Positions 16,657-25,969 of a stretch of DNA of 64,000 nucleotides are shown here, in pieces. The translations under genes and the position numbers were made by a program. The stretch covers positions 471,658-535,657 of the forward strand of contig NZ_JAKNTA010000005.1 of assembly GCF_022288725.1 (NCBI RefSeq), read 5' to 3'. The DNA is from Kitasatospora sp. A2-31 (GTDB lineage: Bacteria > Actinomycetota > Actinomycetes > Streptomycetales > Streptomycetaceae). Every line of letters begins with the position of its first letter. Position 1 is the first letter of the stretch. The notes beneath the pieces were generated by a model. That model was not told where the DNA came from. It did not search any database and was given only the letters and a program-made list of their open reading frames with translations.

Positions 16657-16923
16657 ATGGAACACATGCAAGTGCGGACTCGGCCCCGCGTGCCGGCGGT
16701 CCAGTGCGGCGTCGGCGCGACCGGCCGCCGGATCGAGCGACACCTGGCTGTGCTCGGCGCGCCCGCACTCCCGGCGGTGGACACCGCCGAGGCGCTCGGG
16801 CTGATAAGGGAGCTGACGCCGCGCGGCGCCGGTGCCCCGACCGCGCCGCGCCGCCACGTGCGGGTGTCGCTGCTGGCGCCGCTGCGCCGGCTGCGCCGGA
16901 GCCTCTTCGGCGGCCGCGGCTGA
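16657..16923 (+). CDS. Small basic orphan protein, 88 aa
   Basis: 88 residues, unknown function. It is rich in Arg and Ala, with an N-terminal VRTRPRVPAVQCGVG segment containing its single Cys and a C-terminal basic amphipathic stretch (LLAPLRRLRRSLFGGRG). No signal peptide and no named domain. The ATG at 16657 has GGGGTGGGA eight bases upstream, which favours it over the frame extending to 16513. Codon use looks genuinely coding. It stands alone between long gaps. Confidence 0.55.
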   Translation: MEHMQVRTRPRVPAVQCGVGATGRRIERHLAVLGAPALPAVDTAEALGLIRELTPRGAGAPTAPRRHVRVSLLAPLRRLRRSLFGGRG

Positions 16924-17112
16924 GACCGGCCGGCGCCGCCGCGACGAGCGGCATCCGACCCGACGGGCCTCAACGGCCCCTCGGGTCTTCGGCGTACCCG
17001 GACCCGTGCCACCGGCGCCACGGGAGGACGGTCCAGCGCTGACGTGCGGCTGCCGCGGAGCGGGCCGGAACGGCTCGGGCCCGGGAAGGTCTGAACCTCT
17101 CAGCCTACGACA

Positions 17113-17131
17113 CCTTGCCTCCTTGGCAAGG
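17113..17131 (+). promoter_or_regulatory. Small leader hairpin upstream of YjbQ gene
   Basis: CCTTGCC-TCCTT-GGCAAGG, a 7-bp stem, lies about 50 bases before the start codon at 17184. It could be an operator or a leader stem. Confidence 0.35.
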
Positions 17132-17183
17132 AGAGTCGGCGAGCCGGGACGGAGAGCCACCGCGGCTGGGCGAGGATGAGCCC

Positions 17184-17621
17184 ATGGCGGACAACATCCA
17201 CTCCACCCCCTTCCACTCCACCACGTTCGAGATCACCACGGGCAGCCACGAGGTGGCACTCGACATCACCGACCGGTGCGCCGCGTTCCTCGACGAACGG
17301 GCCGCCGGGCGCGACGGGCTGCTCAACGTCTTCGTGCCGCACGCCACGGCCGGCATCGCCGTCCTGGAGACCGGTTCGGGCAGCGACGACGACCTCCTCG
17401 CCACCCTCCGCGAGCTCCTGCCCGCCGACGACCGCTGGCGCCACCGGCACGGCAGCCCCGGCCACGGCCGCGACCACGTCCTCCCCGGCCTGGTGGCGCC
17501 GCACGCCACGCTGCCGGTGATCGGCGGCCAACTCGCTCTCGGCGTCTGGCAGTCGGTGGTCCTGGTCGACACCAACGGGGACAACCCGCGCAGGACGGTC
17601 CGGCTGTCATTCCTCGGTTGA
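17184..17621 (+). CDS. YjbQ/UPF0047 family protein
   Basis: 145-residue single-domain protein of the YjbQ (UPF0047) family. The family signature is visible as NVFVPHATAGIAVLE (~50-64), HGSPGHGRDHVLPGL and the C-terminal GVWQSVVLVDTNGDNPRRTV. The conserved His/Asp/Glu form a metal-binding pocket; members have weak thiamine-phosphate synthase activity in vitro, but the physiological role is open. The ATG at 17184 matches the family N-terminus; the open frame to 17115 is not supported. Convergent with the DUF1990 gene. Confidence 0.92.
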   Translation: MADNIHSTPFHSTTFEITTGSHEVALDITDRCAAFLDERAAGRDGLLNVFVPHATAGIAVLETGSGSDDDLLATLRELLPADDRWRHRHGSPGHGRDHVLPGLVAPHATLPVIGGQLALGVWQSVVLVDTNGDNPRRTVRLSFLG

Positions 17622-17645
17622 TCCGGCGGCCGGACACGACTCCCT

Positions 17646-17700
17646 CCCTGCGCCGCCGTCCCTGCGCCGCCGTCCCTGCGCCGCCGTCCCCGCGCCGCCT
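17646..17700. repeat. 14-bp tandem repeat, four copies
   Basis: CCCTGCGCCGCCGT is repeated three times exactly from 17646, with a fourth diverged copy running to the DUF1990 stop. It fills the gap between two convergent genes. Confidence 0.85.
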
Positions 17701-17702
17701 TC

Positions 17703-18311
17703 CTACGCGTGACCGTCGGCAGCGCGGGCGCCGGCCGCAGGGGCAGTAGGGGCGGCGCCGCCGCCCGCGACGGCTGCGGCCACCGCGGTGAGATAGCCCT
17801 CGATCGCCAGGTACTGGCAGAGCACCGACACCGGGCGGCCGAGCCGCGCGTACCAGGCGGCGAGCCGGGCGAAGGCCGTCACCTCGAACCAGACCTCGCC
17901 GTCGGCGTCCATGCTGACCAGGAACGCCTCCTCGCCGCACTCCGGGTGGCCGGGCAGCGTCCCGTACCCGAAACCGATCCGGTCCGGCTCGTCCACCGTC
18001 CACACCACCCGGCAGGGGATCACCAGCCGGGGCCGGCGCAGTCGGGGCAGGGCCAGCCGCAGCAGGACGGTCGCGCCCTCCTCGGCCGGGGCGTAGGGGT
18101 GGACGGCGAAGCCGGTGCCGAGCTGGCAGCCCCAGCCGAGGACGTACCGGCCGGCCCGCTCCAGCACCTCGGGCCCGTGTCCGAGGTGGACGCGCCGCCG
18201 CAGGTGCGCGTACCCGGCGGGGAGCCGGGCGTCCAGGGTGGCGCCCACCTCGGGGTAGTTGGGGGCGGCGGCCCGGGCGGCGGTGAGGCGTCGGAGCAGG
18301 GTGGCGGACAC
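17703..18311 (-). CDS. DUF1990 family protein
   Basis: 202-residue DUF1990 protein. The family hallmark FGYGTLPGHPECGEEAF is present near residue 113, as are the N-terminal NYPEVGATL and HLGHGPEVLERA blocks. The fold is predicted to be a lipocalin/START-like barrel; no activity is established. The C-terminal ~25 residues are a low-complexity Ala/Gly tail. GTG at 18311 is the likely start, preceded only by a weak GGTGG. It stands alone. Confidence 0.88.
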   Translation of the reverse strand: MSATLLRRLTAARAAAPNYPEVGATLDARLPAGYAHLRRRVHLGHGPEVLERAGRYVLGWGCQLGTGFAVHPYAPAEEGATVLLRLALPRLRRPRLVIPCRVVWTVDEPDRIGFGYGTLPGHPECGEEAFLVSMDADGEVWFEVTAFARLAAWYARLGRPVSVLCQYLAIEGYLTAVAAAVAGGGAAPTAPAAGARAADGHA

Positions 18312-18454
18312 CCGGCCACCGTACCCGCGGCCGACGCCCGGCCGGCGCCGGGGTGCCGGGCCGCCGCCGGGCGGCGGCCCGGGGGCCTGCCGGGCGTCGG
18401 CCGCGGGTACGGGCGAGCCTTGATTCCGGCCGGGCGGCGGAGTAGGAAGGCGTC

Positions 18455-18685
18455 ATGAGCGAAGCGGCAGCGGAGACCGGCGACGACGGCGCGATCTGCG
18501 CCCTCGGCCCCGACGCGGCCGAGGCCGCGGTGGCGGCGCCGGCCCGCGACCCCGACCCGACCGGTCCACGTGCCGACTGCGTGCTCTGCGGCGAGCCCAC
18601 CGAACTGCCCGCCGACCACCCGGGCAGCACCCTCTGCCCCGTCTGTGCCTGGCAGCAGGCCCAGCGGATCGCCTGCTCCGGCTGA
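18455..18685 (+). CDS. Small zinc-ribbon protein, 76 aa
   Basis: 76 residues. The first ~40 are acidic and Ala-rich; the last ~35 hold two Cys pairs, C-V-L-C (near 42-45) and C-P-V-C (near 61-64), spaced like a zinc ribbon. No DNA-binding or catalytic motif is recognisable beyond this. ATG 18455 has AGGAAGG about eight bases upstream. It lies alone downstream of the DUF1990 promoter region and upstream of the convergent sbcC gene. Function unknown. Confidence 0.6.
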   Translation: MSEAAAETGDDGAICALGPDAAEAAVAAPARDPDPTGPRADCVLCGEPTELPADHPGSTLCPVCAWQQAQRIACSG

Positions 18686-18955
18686 CCGCCGGTCCCCGTC
18701 CGCTCGACCGCCCGGTCCTGCCGACCCGCCGACCCGCCGACCGAGCCTTCGGCCGTGTACCCGTTCCACCCCGCGACCACCCGCCGGCCGGCCGATCACC
18801 CGCGACCGGCTGACGCGTGACGGGCCCGGGCCCGGCCCGGGCCCCGCCAGGCCCTCGGACGCCGTCCCGTCCGGGGGCCTCGGGCGCCCTCCCCGTTCTC
18901 CGTGCGCTGCCGCGGCTCTCCCGCCCCGTCAGCACCGCCCGGCGGTCCCGGCGCG

Positions 18956-21900
18956 TCAGGCGTCCTCCCGCCCGGCCAGGGCGAGCGTGGAGCCGTGCCG
19001 GCCCTTGCGGACCAGCAGCTGCGCCGGGATCCGGCTCCGCAGGTCGGCGACGTGGCTGACGATGCCGACCGCGCGGTCCCGCTCCCGCAGGCCGTCGAGG
19101 ACGTCCATGACCTCCTCCAGCGTGTGCTCGTCCAGCGTGCCGAAGCCCTCGTCGATGAAGAGCGTGTCGAGCGGCATGCCGCCGGCCTCGTCCGTGACCA
19201 CGTCGGCCAGCCCCAGGGCCAGGGCGAGCGAGGCGAAGAAGCTCTCGCCGCCGGAGAGCGTCGCGGTGTCCCGCTCGGTACCGGTCCAGGCGTCCACCAC
19301 GCGCAGCGCCAGCCCCGAGCGTCTGTTGCCGCTGCCCCGGTCGTCGCTGTGGACGAGCGTGTACCGGCCGCCCGACATCCGCACCAGGCGGTCGCTGGCC
19401 GCCGCCGCAACCTGCTCCAGCCGTGCCGCCAGCACGTACGACTCCAGGCGCATCCGGAGCCGGTTCTCCGCCGACGTCCCGGCGGCCAGCGCGGCGAGCC
19501 GGTTGATCCGGCCGTACCGCGCCAGGGTCGGCGCCAGCGACGCCGCCAGCTCGGCCAGCTCCCGGCCGATCCCGGCGAGCGCCGCGCAGCGTTCGCGCGC
19601 CACCTGCTGCGCGGCGTGTGCCCCGCGCAGGCGGTCGACCGCCGTCCGGAGCCGGCTCCGGGCACCGGGCACGTCGGCCGGCGGGCCGGCCGCCGCCGCG
19701 GCCAGACCCGGCTCGGCGAGCAGCCGCTCGACCGCCGCCAGCTCCGAGCGGTACCGCGCCAGCCGACCCTCCAACCGCTCGCGCTGCTCCCGGGGGAGCA
19801 GGACGGCCGCGGCCTCCGCCGGGCTCGGGAACCCGGCGTCCGCCGCCGTGCGGGCCAGCTCGTCATCGGCCTCCTTCAGCCGCCGGGCCGCGTCCGCACC
19901 GGCGCGGGCGGCCGCGGCGAGCGCGGCGACGCCGTCGGCGAGGCGGACCAGGCCCGTGGCGCGTGCGGCCACCGAGGGGGCGCCGTCGCGGGCTTCGGCG
20001 ACCCGCCTGGTCAGCTCCTCCCGCTCGGCGGCGAGCAGCTGGATCCGGTCGGTCAGCACGGCCGTGCGCTCGCCGGCGTCGCGCACCGCGGCGAGCCGGC
20101 GGGCCTGCTCCTGCGCCAGCCGCTCGATCCGCCGGGTGGCCGCCCCCAACCCCTCCGCGACGCGCAGCGCCTCCCGGCGCTCCCGCTCCGCCTCGGCGAG
20201 CGCCGCGGCCAGCGCCTCCGCGCTCTCCGGGCCGGCCGCACCCGCGGCGGCGGCCTCGCGGACCTGCAGGTCGGCCAGCTCGCGCTCGGCGGCCCCGGCC
20301 CGCTGCTCGGCCGCGGCCTGGGCGGCCAGGGCGCGTTCCTCGTCCTCCGCGCCGACCTGGTCGTCGGAGGGGAGGGCCGGCTCCGGGTGCTCGGGCGAAC
20401 CGCAGACCCGGCACGCCTCGCCGGCCCGCAGCTGGGCCGCAAGTTCGGCGGCCATGCCGGTGAGCCGGCGCTCGCGCACGTCCTGGCTGTGCTTGCGGGC
20501 GTCCAGCGCCTCGGCGCGCAGCGCGAGCGCGCGCGGCTCGGCGGCCGCGATCTCCGCACGCAGGCCGTCCCGGCGGCGGGCGGCTTCCAGCCGCTCCGTC
20601 ACCTCGGCCCGCCGGGCGTCCAGCTGCTCGACCAGGGCGCCGGCCGCGCGGGCGGCCGTCTGCTCCTCCTGGAGCGCGGCCAGCCGGTCGTCGAAGTCGG
20701 CCAGCCAGTCGGCCGCCTCCTCGGCCAGCTCCTCGGCCCGGCGGCGCTCCCCGTCGAGCGATTCCTGCTCGCGGACCAGCTCCCCGCACCGGCGCTCCTC
20801 GGCCTGGGCCGCCTCCAGCCGGACCGCCGCGGCCCGCAGCCGCTGCTCGGCCGCGGTCAGCTCCGCGGTCTCCGCGCGGGCCAGCAGCGGGCCCTCGCCG
20901 GGAGCGCTGGCCAGCGCGGCCCGCCGGCGGCGCTCCTCCTCGTGCGCCTCGCGGTGCGCGTCGGCGGCGGCCGTCCGCAGGTGCAGCACCGCCTCCACGC
21001 CGACGGCGGACTGCGCCTCGGCCAGCCGGAGCCGGTCGCGCTCCATGGCCGGGCCGGCCTCGGCGAGCCGGGCCGCCTCCTGCGCCGCCGCCTGGTGGCG
21101 GCGCTGGAGGCCGGCCAGCTCCTCGGCGTCGGCCACGGCCTGCTGGGCCCGCCGGTGCTCGGCCTCCGCACCGGACAGCGCGGCGTCGGCGACGGCCAGC
21201 TGCTCGGCGGCGCCGCTGCGCAGGATCGCGGCCCAACCGAGCACGCCGTCGGTGAGATCGGCGGCGCCGTGCGCCGGCTCGTCCTCCGCCGGCACCCAGG
21301 CGGCGGCCGGCTCGGCCTGCGGGCCGGCCGCCTGCTCGGCCTTGCTCGCCAAGTCCCGCAGCCTGCGCCGCCCGGCCTGGACCGCGGCCTCCTGGGCCCG
21401 GCGCTGCTCGGCGAGCCAGGACTCGACGTGCTGGAACCGCTCGGTGTCGAACAGCCGCCGCAGCAGCTTGCCGCGCTCCTCCGAGTCGCCCTTCAGGAAG
21501 CGCGCGAAGTCGCCCTGCGGGAGCAGCACGACCTGGCAGAACTGGTCCCGGCTCATCCCGATCAGCCGGTGGATCTCCTCGCCGGCCTCCTGGTGCGACT
21601 TGCTGACCGCCCGCCAGCCCGGCGTGCCGTCGCCGCTGTCCGCGGACCACTCGCGGAGCAGGGTCTGGGCCCGCTCGACGGTCGTCCCCTTGCCGACCTT
21701 CTTCGGCCGCAGCTGCTCCGGGAGCCGGGTGATCTCCAGCCGCCGCCCGCCGAGCGTCAGCTCCAGCCGGACCTCGGTGAGCCGCCGCGGGTCGGCGTGG
21801 TCGCTGCGCAGCCGGTTGGCCCGGCGGGTGCCGGGGGTCTCGCCGTACAGGGCGAAGCAGACGGCGTCCAGCACGCTGCTCTTGCCCGCGCCGGTGGCGC

Positions 21901-22003
21901 CGCGCAGGAGGAACAGGCCGCCGGCGGCGAGCGCGTCGAAGTCGACCGTCTCGGAGCCCGCGAACGGACCGAACGCGGTGACGGTGAGCCGGTGGAGCCT
22001 CAT
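18956..22003 (-). CDS. sbcC: Exonuclease SbcC, SMC-like ATPase subunit
   Basis: 1015-residue ATPase subunit of the SbcCD (Mre11-Rad50-like) nuclease, which opens DNA hairpins and processes double-strand ends. Walker A GATGAGKS is at 35-42. Two long Ala/Glu/Arg-rich coiled-coil arms flank a zinc-hook C-R-V-C near 528-531. The C-terminal lobe carries the signature S-G-G-E and Walker B LFIDEGFGTLD. The ATG at 22003 overlaps the SbcD stop (ATGA), so the pair is coupled. An open frame running to 23290 is only GC-driven readthrough on the SbcD strand. Confidence 0.96.
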   Translation of the reverse strand: MRLHRLTVTAFGPFAGSETVDFDALAAGGLFLLRGATGAGKSSVLDAVCFALYGETPGTRRANRLRSDHADPRRLTEVRLELTLGGRRLEITRLPEQLRPKKVGKGTTVERAQTLLREWSADSGDGTPGWRAVSKSHQEAGEEIHRLIGMSRDQFCQVVLLPQGDFARFLKGDSEERGKLLRRLFDTERFQHVESWLAEQRRAQEAAVQAGRRRLRDLASKAEQAAGPQAEPAAAWVPAEDEPAHGAADLTDGVLGWAAILRSGAAEQLAVADAALSGAEAEHRRAQQAVADAEELAGLQRRHQAAAQEAARLAEAGPAMERDRLRLAEAQSAVGVEAVLHLRTAAADAHREAHEEERRRRAALASAPGEGPLLARAETAELTAAEQRLRAAAVRLEAAQAEERRCGELVREQESLDGERRRAEELAEEAADWLADFDDRLAALQEEQTAARAAGALVEQLDARRAEVTERLEAARRRDGLRAEIAAAEPRALALRAEALDARKHSQDVRERRLTGMAAELAAQLRAGEACRVCGSPEHPEPALPSDDQVGAEDEERALAAQAAAEQRAGAAERELADLQVREAAAAGAAGPESAEALAAALAEAERERREALRVAEGLGAATRRIERLAQEQARRLAAVRDAGERTAVLTDRIQLLAAEREELTRRVAEARDGAPSVAARATGLVRLADGVAALAAAARAGADAARRLKEADDELARTAADAGFPSPAEAAAVLLPREQRERLEGRLARYRSELAAVERLLAEPGLAAAAAGPPADVPGARSRLRTAVDRLRGAHAAQQVARERCAALAGIGRELAELAASLAPTLARYGRINRLAALAAGTSAENRLRMRLESYVLAARLEQVAAAASDRLVRMSGGRYTLVHSDDRGSGNRRSGLALRVVDAWTGTERDTATLSGGESFFASLALALGLADVVTDEAGGMPLDTLFIDEGFGTLDEHTLEEVMDVLDGLRERDRAVGIVSHVADLRSRIPAQLLVRKGRHGSTLALAGREDA

Positions 22004-23169
22004 CGGGGCAGGTCCGCCTTCCGGTCGCCGGTCTGCCGGACGGTCTCGAAGCCCTCGCGCAGCCAGTCCAGCTCGTCCGGGTCCGGCTCGGCTCCGGGGC
22101 GGACGTGCCGCAGGAAGCCCTCGGCGATCTCCAGGTCGGCGCGGCCGCTGACCCGGGCCGCGTACGACTGCGACGGCACCGCCGGGCTTTCCTCCGGGTC
22201 GAAGAGCAGCTGCAGGGTGTGCGGGAAGCGGCGGCGCAACTGCTCCATCGGCTCGCCCGGGCGGACCGGGTCGGTCAGCGTCGCCTGCACCCAGGACCGC
22301 TCGTGCGCCGCGTACTCCTCGCCGGTGAGCAGCTCGTCGAGCCGGCCGCGCAGACAGGCGAGCGGGCGCGGCTGCGGGCAGTCGACCCGCTCGGCGGCGA
22401 CCGTGCCGTCGGCGGCGAGGTCGACCAGCCACATCGTCTTGCGCTGCCGGGCCTCGGAGAAGGAGTAGGCGAGCGGCGAGCCGCTGTAGCGCAGGTGCGG
22501 GGCGAGCGTCTGGCAGCCGTGCAGGTGGCCGAGCGCCGCGTAGTGCACTCCGTCGAAGACCGCCGCGGGCACCGCGGCGACGCCGCCGACGGCGATGTCC
22601 CGCTCGCTGTCGCTGGGCGCGCCGCCGGTGACGAAGGCGTGGGCCAGGACCACCGCGCGGGTACCCGCGGGGCGGGCCGCGAGGTCGGCCCGGACCCGGT
22701 CCATCGCCGCGCCGAGGACGGCCGCGTGGCCGCCCCGTTCCAGCCCGAACCGCTCGCGGACCAGCGTCGGCTCCAGGTAGGGCAGCCCGTAGACGGCGAC
22801 CGGCCCGTGCTCGTCGGCGAGCAGGATGGGCGCCGCGCACTCGCCCGGGTCGGTCCGCAGGTGGATCCCGGCCCGGCCGATCAGGCCGGCGCCCACGCCG
22901 AGCCGGCGGGCCGAGTCGTGGTTGCCGCTGATGAACACCGTCGGCACGCCGAGCGCGGCCAGCCGGTGCAGCACGTCGTCGAAGAGCGCGACCGCGTCCA
23001 GGCCCGGCAGCGCCCGGTCGTAGACGTCGCCGGCGACCAGCACGGCGTCCACGCGCTCGGACTCGACCACCGCCACCAGGTGGTCGAGGAAGGCGCGCTG
23101 GGCGTCGTGGAGGCTCTCCCGGTGGAAGGAGCGCCCGAGGTGCCAGTCGGAGGTATGCAGCAGCCGCAT
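22000..23169 (-). CDS. sbcD: Exonuclease SbcD, Mre11-like nuclease subunit
   Basis: 389-residue metallophosphoesterase subunit of SbcCD. The five phosphoesterase motifs are visible: SDWH (7-10), AGDVYD, GNHDS, AHAF and GHLHG. It binds two Mn2+ ions and cuts DNA together with SbcC. The ATG at 23169 places the first motif at residue 7, as in the family. The stop overlaps the sbcC start. Confidence 0.96.
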   Translation of the reverse strand: MRLLHTSDWHLGRSFHRESLHDAQRAFLDHLVAVVESERVDAVLVAGDVYDRALPGLDAVALFDDVLHRLAALGVPTVFISGNHDSARRLGVGAGLIGRAGIHLRTDPGECAAPILLADEHGPVAVYGLPYLEPTLVRERFGLERGGHAAVLGAAMDRVRADLAARPAGTRAVVLAHAFVTGGAPSDSERDIAVGGVAAVPAAVFDGVHYAALGHLHGCQTLAPHLRYSGSPLAYSFSEARQRKTMWLVDLAADGTVAAERVDCPQPRPLACLRGRLDELLTGEEYAAHERSWVQATLTDPVRPGEPMEQLRRRFPHTLQLLFDPEESPAVPSQSYAARVSGRADLEIAEGFLRHVRPGAEPDPDELDWLREGFETVRQTGDRKADLPR

Positions 23170-23496
23170 GGTCACCGACCCTAACGCCCGGCACTGACAA
23201 CGCGGCCGGAACAACGGGCCCGGGCGCCCCGGGGGTGCGCGGCCGGGGGTGCGTTCCGTCACGCGGCGACTGGCCGGTGACGGTGTGCACGCTCCTGCCG
23301 TCGGTGCGGTGCGGTGCGGTGCGGGGCTCGGGGCTCGGGCGCGTCGACGGCCCGGTCGGCCGCGCGGGCGGCTCCGCCGGCGGTGACCCGGGGTGGATTG
23401 TCAGTGACGGTGTGTACGGTCGCGATCGCCGGTGCGGCCCGGGAGGTCTCGGGCCTCGGAGCGGAGCGGGCCGGCCACGACTTGACGGGAGGGTGT
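23170..23496. other. Divergent promoter region, sbcD and orphan gene
   Basis: 327 bases with no credible gene. It contains a short GGTGC/GCGGT slippage run (about 23300-23330) and GC-rich filler; it must contain the promoters for the leftward sbcDC and the rightward orphan gene. Confidence 0.5.
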
Positions 23497-24720
23497 ATGT
23501 CCGTGCAGTTCAAGCAGGTGTTGTCGCGGGTTCGTGCGGGTCGGGCGGCCGCGGCGGGGGCGGGTGCCGGCGCCGCTGCCGCGGAGGGCGCCGGTGCGCG
23601 GGCGGCGGCGCCGCGCCCGGGGGTCCGGCTCGCCTCCCGTCGGCCCCGCGCCGGCGGGCCGCCCGGTGGCGGCCCCGCGGGCGGGCCCTCGGGCGGCCCG
23701 CCGGGCGGCGGGTGGAGCGGCTTCCGGATGCCGGGCGGGCCCGGCGGCCGTCCGCGCCCGCGGGGTCGGGCGCGCGGGGCGCCGCCGCCGCAGCCGGTGG
23801 CGCTCGGGGTGGCCGTCCGTGCGGCCGACTTCGACGGCCTGGCCCGGCACGGCCTGTTCGGCGCGCTCGGCTTCCGGGAGTACCTGCGGCGGACGGAGTC
23901 CCAGCTCAGGGCGTTGCGGGCGGCGGGGCTGGAGGTGCACCTGCGGGTGCTCGACCCGCCCGACTTCGAGGACTACTGCGAGGCCTTCGGGTTCGATCCC
24001 GCGGGCGCCGCGGGGCGCGTCGCCTACGCGGCGGATCCGGAGCTGGCGGGGGAGCCGTTCGTCTACGCCGGGGAGCGGCTGACCGACCTGCTGCCCGTCC
24101 TGCTGGACGACCACCGGGCCCGGGTGCGGATCACCGTGGCCGGCGGCGCGCTGGTGGCGGCGGTCGGCGACGGCCCGCTCGGACAGCCGCGGCTGGTGGC
24201 CGTGATGACGTACGTGGCGGCGGTCTGGCTGACGCTGACCGACGGCGCGGGCGAGGGCCGCCACCTGTTCACGCTGCGCTGCCACGGCCCGGAGGACGGC
24301 GAGGAGCTCACCGCGGCGGCGGACGTCCGGGTCGCGGGCGGCCGCCCGTTCGGCGAGGGCCGGGACGTCGAGGCCTTCTGCGTCACGCTGGCGGCGGGGG
24401 CGGCCGCCGGTGGTGAGGGTGCGCTGCTGCTGCACGGGGACCCGGCCGCGCCCGGCGGCCAGGTGATCCGGGGCTGGGCCCTCGGGCGGGGCCGACTGCG
24501 ACCGATGACCGCCCAGGAGGTCTTCGACGCGCTCGACGACGACGTCGGCCGTGGCCTGCCCCACCCTCCGGGCGCGGTGCCGCTGCCGGGATTCGCCCTC
24601 CCCGACCCTCCGCCGGTCCGGTCGCCGCGGTCCGGCCGGGGGCCCTCCGCCGGGCCGTCGGACCCCGCCCCGCCGGGGGCCGAAGGCCCGGACCGGGAGG
24701 GCGGTGGGCCCCTGGTCTGA
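23497..24720 (+). CDS. Orphan 407-aa cytoplasmic protein
   Basis: 407 residues, family not recognised. Residues 1-100 are a disordered Gly/Pro/Arg-rich region; residues ~105-360 form a folded domain with several Ala/Val-rich strands and helices, including LRVLDPPDFEDYCEAFGFD and a TAQEVFDALDDD segment; residues ~365-407 are again Pro-rich. No signal peptide or membrane helix. The ATG at 23497 has GGGAGGG at 23487-23493, which settles the start. Transcribed alone, divergent from sbcDC. Such disordered-ordered-disordered layouts are common in actinobacterial orphan proteins. Confidence 0.6.
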   Translation: MSVQFKQVLSRVRAGRAAAAGAGAGAAAAEGAGARAAAPRPGVRLASRRPRAGGPPGGGPAGGPSGGPPGGGWSGFRMPGGPGGRPRPRGRARGAPPPQPVALGVAVRAADFDGLARHGLFGALGFREYLRRTESQLRALRAAGLEVHLRVLDPPDFEDYCEAFGFDPAGAAGRVAYAADPELAGEPFVYAGERLTDLLPVLLDDHRARVRITVAGGALVAAVGDGPLGQPRLVAVMTYVAAVWLTLTDGAGEGRHLFTLRCHGPEDGEELTAAADVRVAGGRPFGEGRDVEAFCVTLAAGAAAGGEGALLLHGDPAAPGGQVIRGWALGRGRLRPMTAQEVFDALDDDVGRGLPHPPGAVPLPGFALPDPPPVRSPRSGRGPSAGPSDPAPPGAEGPDREGGGPLV

Positions 24721-24926
24721 CCAGGCAACTCGCGGCCGGGTGTCCACCAAGCGGCGCTGGGGACTGTTCATCGACCGCCTGTTCGGGGAAGATTTCGGGG
24801 AAGATCAACAGGTAGGAGCGTACGGCCCCCCAGCCGGCGCTCCTGCCGCTCCGCCCCGAACCGTGCACCGCAGGCCCTCCCCGCGCACCGCCGGTCCGGC
24901 GAGCCCGACACCGAGAGGGGGGACGC

Positions 24927-25577
24927 ATGAGCCGGATCGAGTACAGCGCCGAGATCGCCGAGCTGCTCGGCAAGGTGCGCCGGCGTCCCACCGCGGGCTG
25001 GCCTTGGCGACCCGGCGAGCCCGTGCCCGCCGGGCTGCCGGTGAAGCAGTCGTGGGGTTGGCTGTTCGCGCCCGACGGTCGGGTGCTGACCCTGGTCAAC
25101 CCCAGGGACGGCATCGTCTCCCTCCCCGGCGGCTCGCTGGAACCGGAGGACGGCGGCGACCCCGGTGCCGCACTGGCCCGTGAGGCGGCCGAGGAGGCCC
25201 AGGCGTCGATCGGCACGCCCCACTACCTCGGCTACCTCTACGACCGGGTGGGGTCGGCCAACAACGGGCACGAGTGCGCCCGGGTGCGCATGGCCGCCGT
25301 CCTGCGCGCGGTCGGGCCGAGCGCGCCCGACCCGGCCTCGGGCCGGCACTACCGGCGGCTGCTGGTCGCACCCGGCCTCGCGGTCGAGCTGCTCGGCTGG
25401 GGCGCGCCCGGCCTGCGGCAGGCCCGGGTGGCGGTGGCGACCGCCGTCCGGTGGCTCGGTGTGCCGGCGGCGGCCAACGAGGCGATCGAGGAGCTCCCGG
25501 TGGAGGGCTGCGAGGTGTTCCCCGGCGCGGACGCGAGCCCCACCGGCGCGAGTGCCGCCCACCCCGCCGGGGACTGA
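24927..25577 (+). CDS. Nudix hydrolase
   Basis: 216-residue Nudix-fold protein. The Nudix box is present in extended form (LPGGSLEPEDGGDPGAALA, then REAAEEAQ near 90-97), keeping the metal-binding R-E-x-x-E-E core but with an insertion before it. It should hydrolyse a nucleoside diphosphate-linked compound. ATG 24927 follows GAGAGGGG by five bases. The last ~20 residues are a low-complexity tail. Monocistronic. In the upstream gap an 11-bp TTCGGGGAAGA element is repeated in tandem near 24783. Confidence 0.85.
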   Translation: MSRIEYSAEIAELLGKVRRRPTAGWPWRPGEPVPAGLPVKQSWGWLFAPDGRVLTLVNPRDGIVSLPGGSLEPEDGGDPGAALAREAAEEAQASIGTPHYLGYLYDRVGSANNGHECARVRMAAVLRAVGPSAPDPASGRHYRRLLVAPGLAVELLGWGAPGLRQARVAVATAVRWLGVPAAANEAIEELPVEGCEVFPGADASPTGASAAHPAGD

Positions 25578-25690
25578 CCGGGAGTCGGCTTCCGCCCGAC
25601 CGGCGACCGATGCCGTGGCGGGGGGATCGGCCTGCTGCTGCCCCCGCCCGAACCCGGCGGCCTGCCGTTCCCGGCAGCCTTCCCGCCATC

Positions 25691-25734
25691 CTTCACGGGG
25701 CCCTTCACGGGGCCCTTCACGGGGCCCTTCACGG
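25691..25734. repeat. 12-bp tandem repeat, 3.7 copies
   Basis: CTTCACGGGGCC occurs three times exactly, followed by eight bases of a fourth copy. Intergenic. Confidence 0.9.
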
Positions 25735-25916
25735 CGACATCCCGGCGCCCGGCCGTTCGGCGACCCGCAGGGCGGACCGCCGAACGGGTGAGCCGTGGGG
25801 CCCGCGCCGAGCGCACCGCCGCGGCGTGACCAGCGCACTTCACCGCGCCTGCAAGGAAGTTCACTCCACGGTTGCCGGACGGACCGTCAATTGCCCTGGC
25901 ATGAGCACTTCCCGCG

Positions 25917-25936
25917 ATACCTACTGCCTGGTATCA
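25917..25936 (+). promoter_or_regulatory. GATACC/GGTATC dyad upstream of lipase
   Basis: GATACC-TACTGCCT-GGTATC lies 34 bases before the lipase ATG within the AT-richest part of the upstream region, so it is well placed to be an operator. Confidence 0.45.
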
Positions 25937-25969
25937 AATCTGTGACTCACGTCACTCCCTGGAGGTGTC

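Larger units (their letters stand above)
25578..25969. other. Upstream region of the secreted lipase
   Basis: 392 bases without a gene. It carries a 12-bp tandem repeat (25691-25734), and a less GC-rich promoter-like stretch from about 25850 with a dyad at 25917-25936. Confidence 0.55.

Noticed and set aside
18570..22468. Two rightward open frames of ~1190 codons opposite sbcC
   Set aside because: Ser/Arg- and Gly/Arg-rich translations with no domain; the minus strand encodes an intact SbcC with Walker and zinc-hook motifs.
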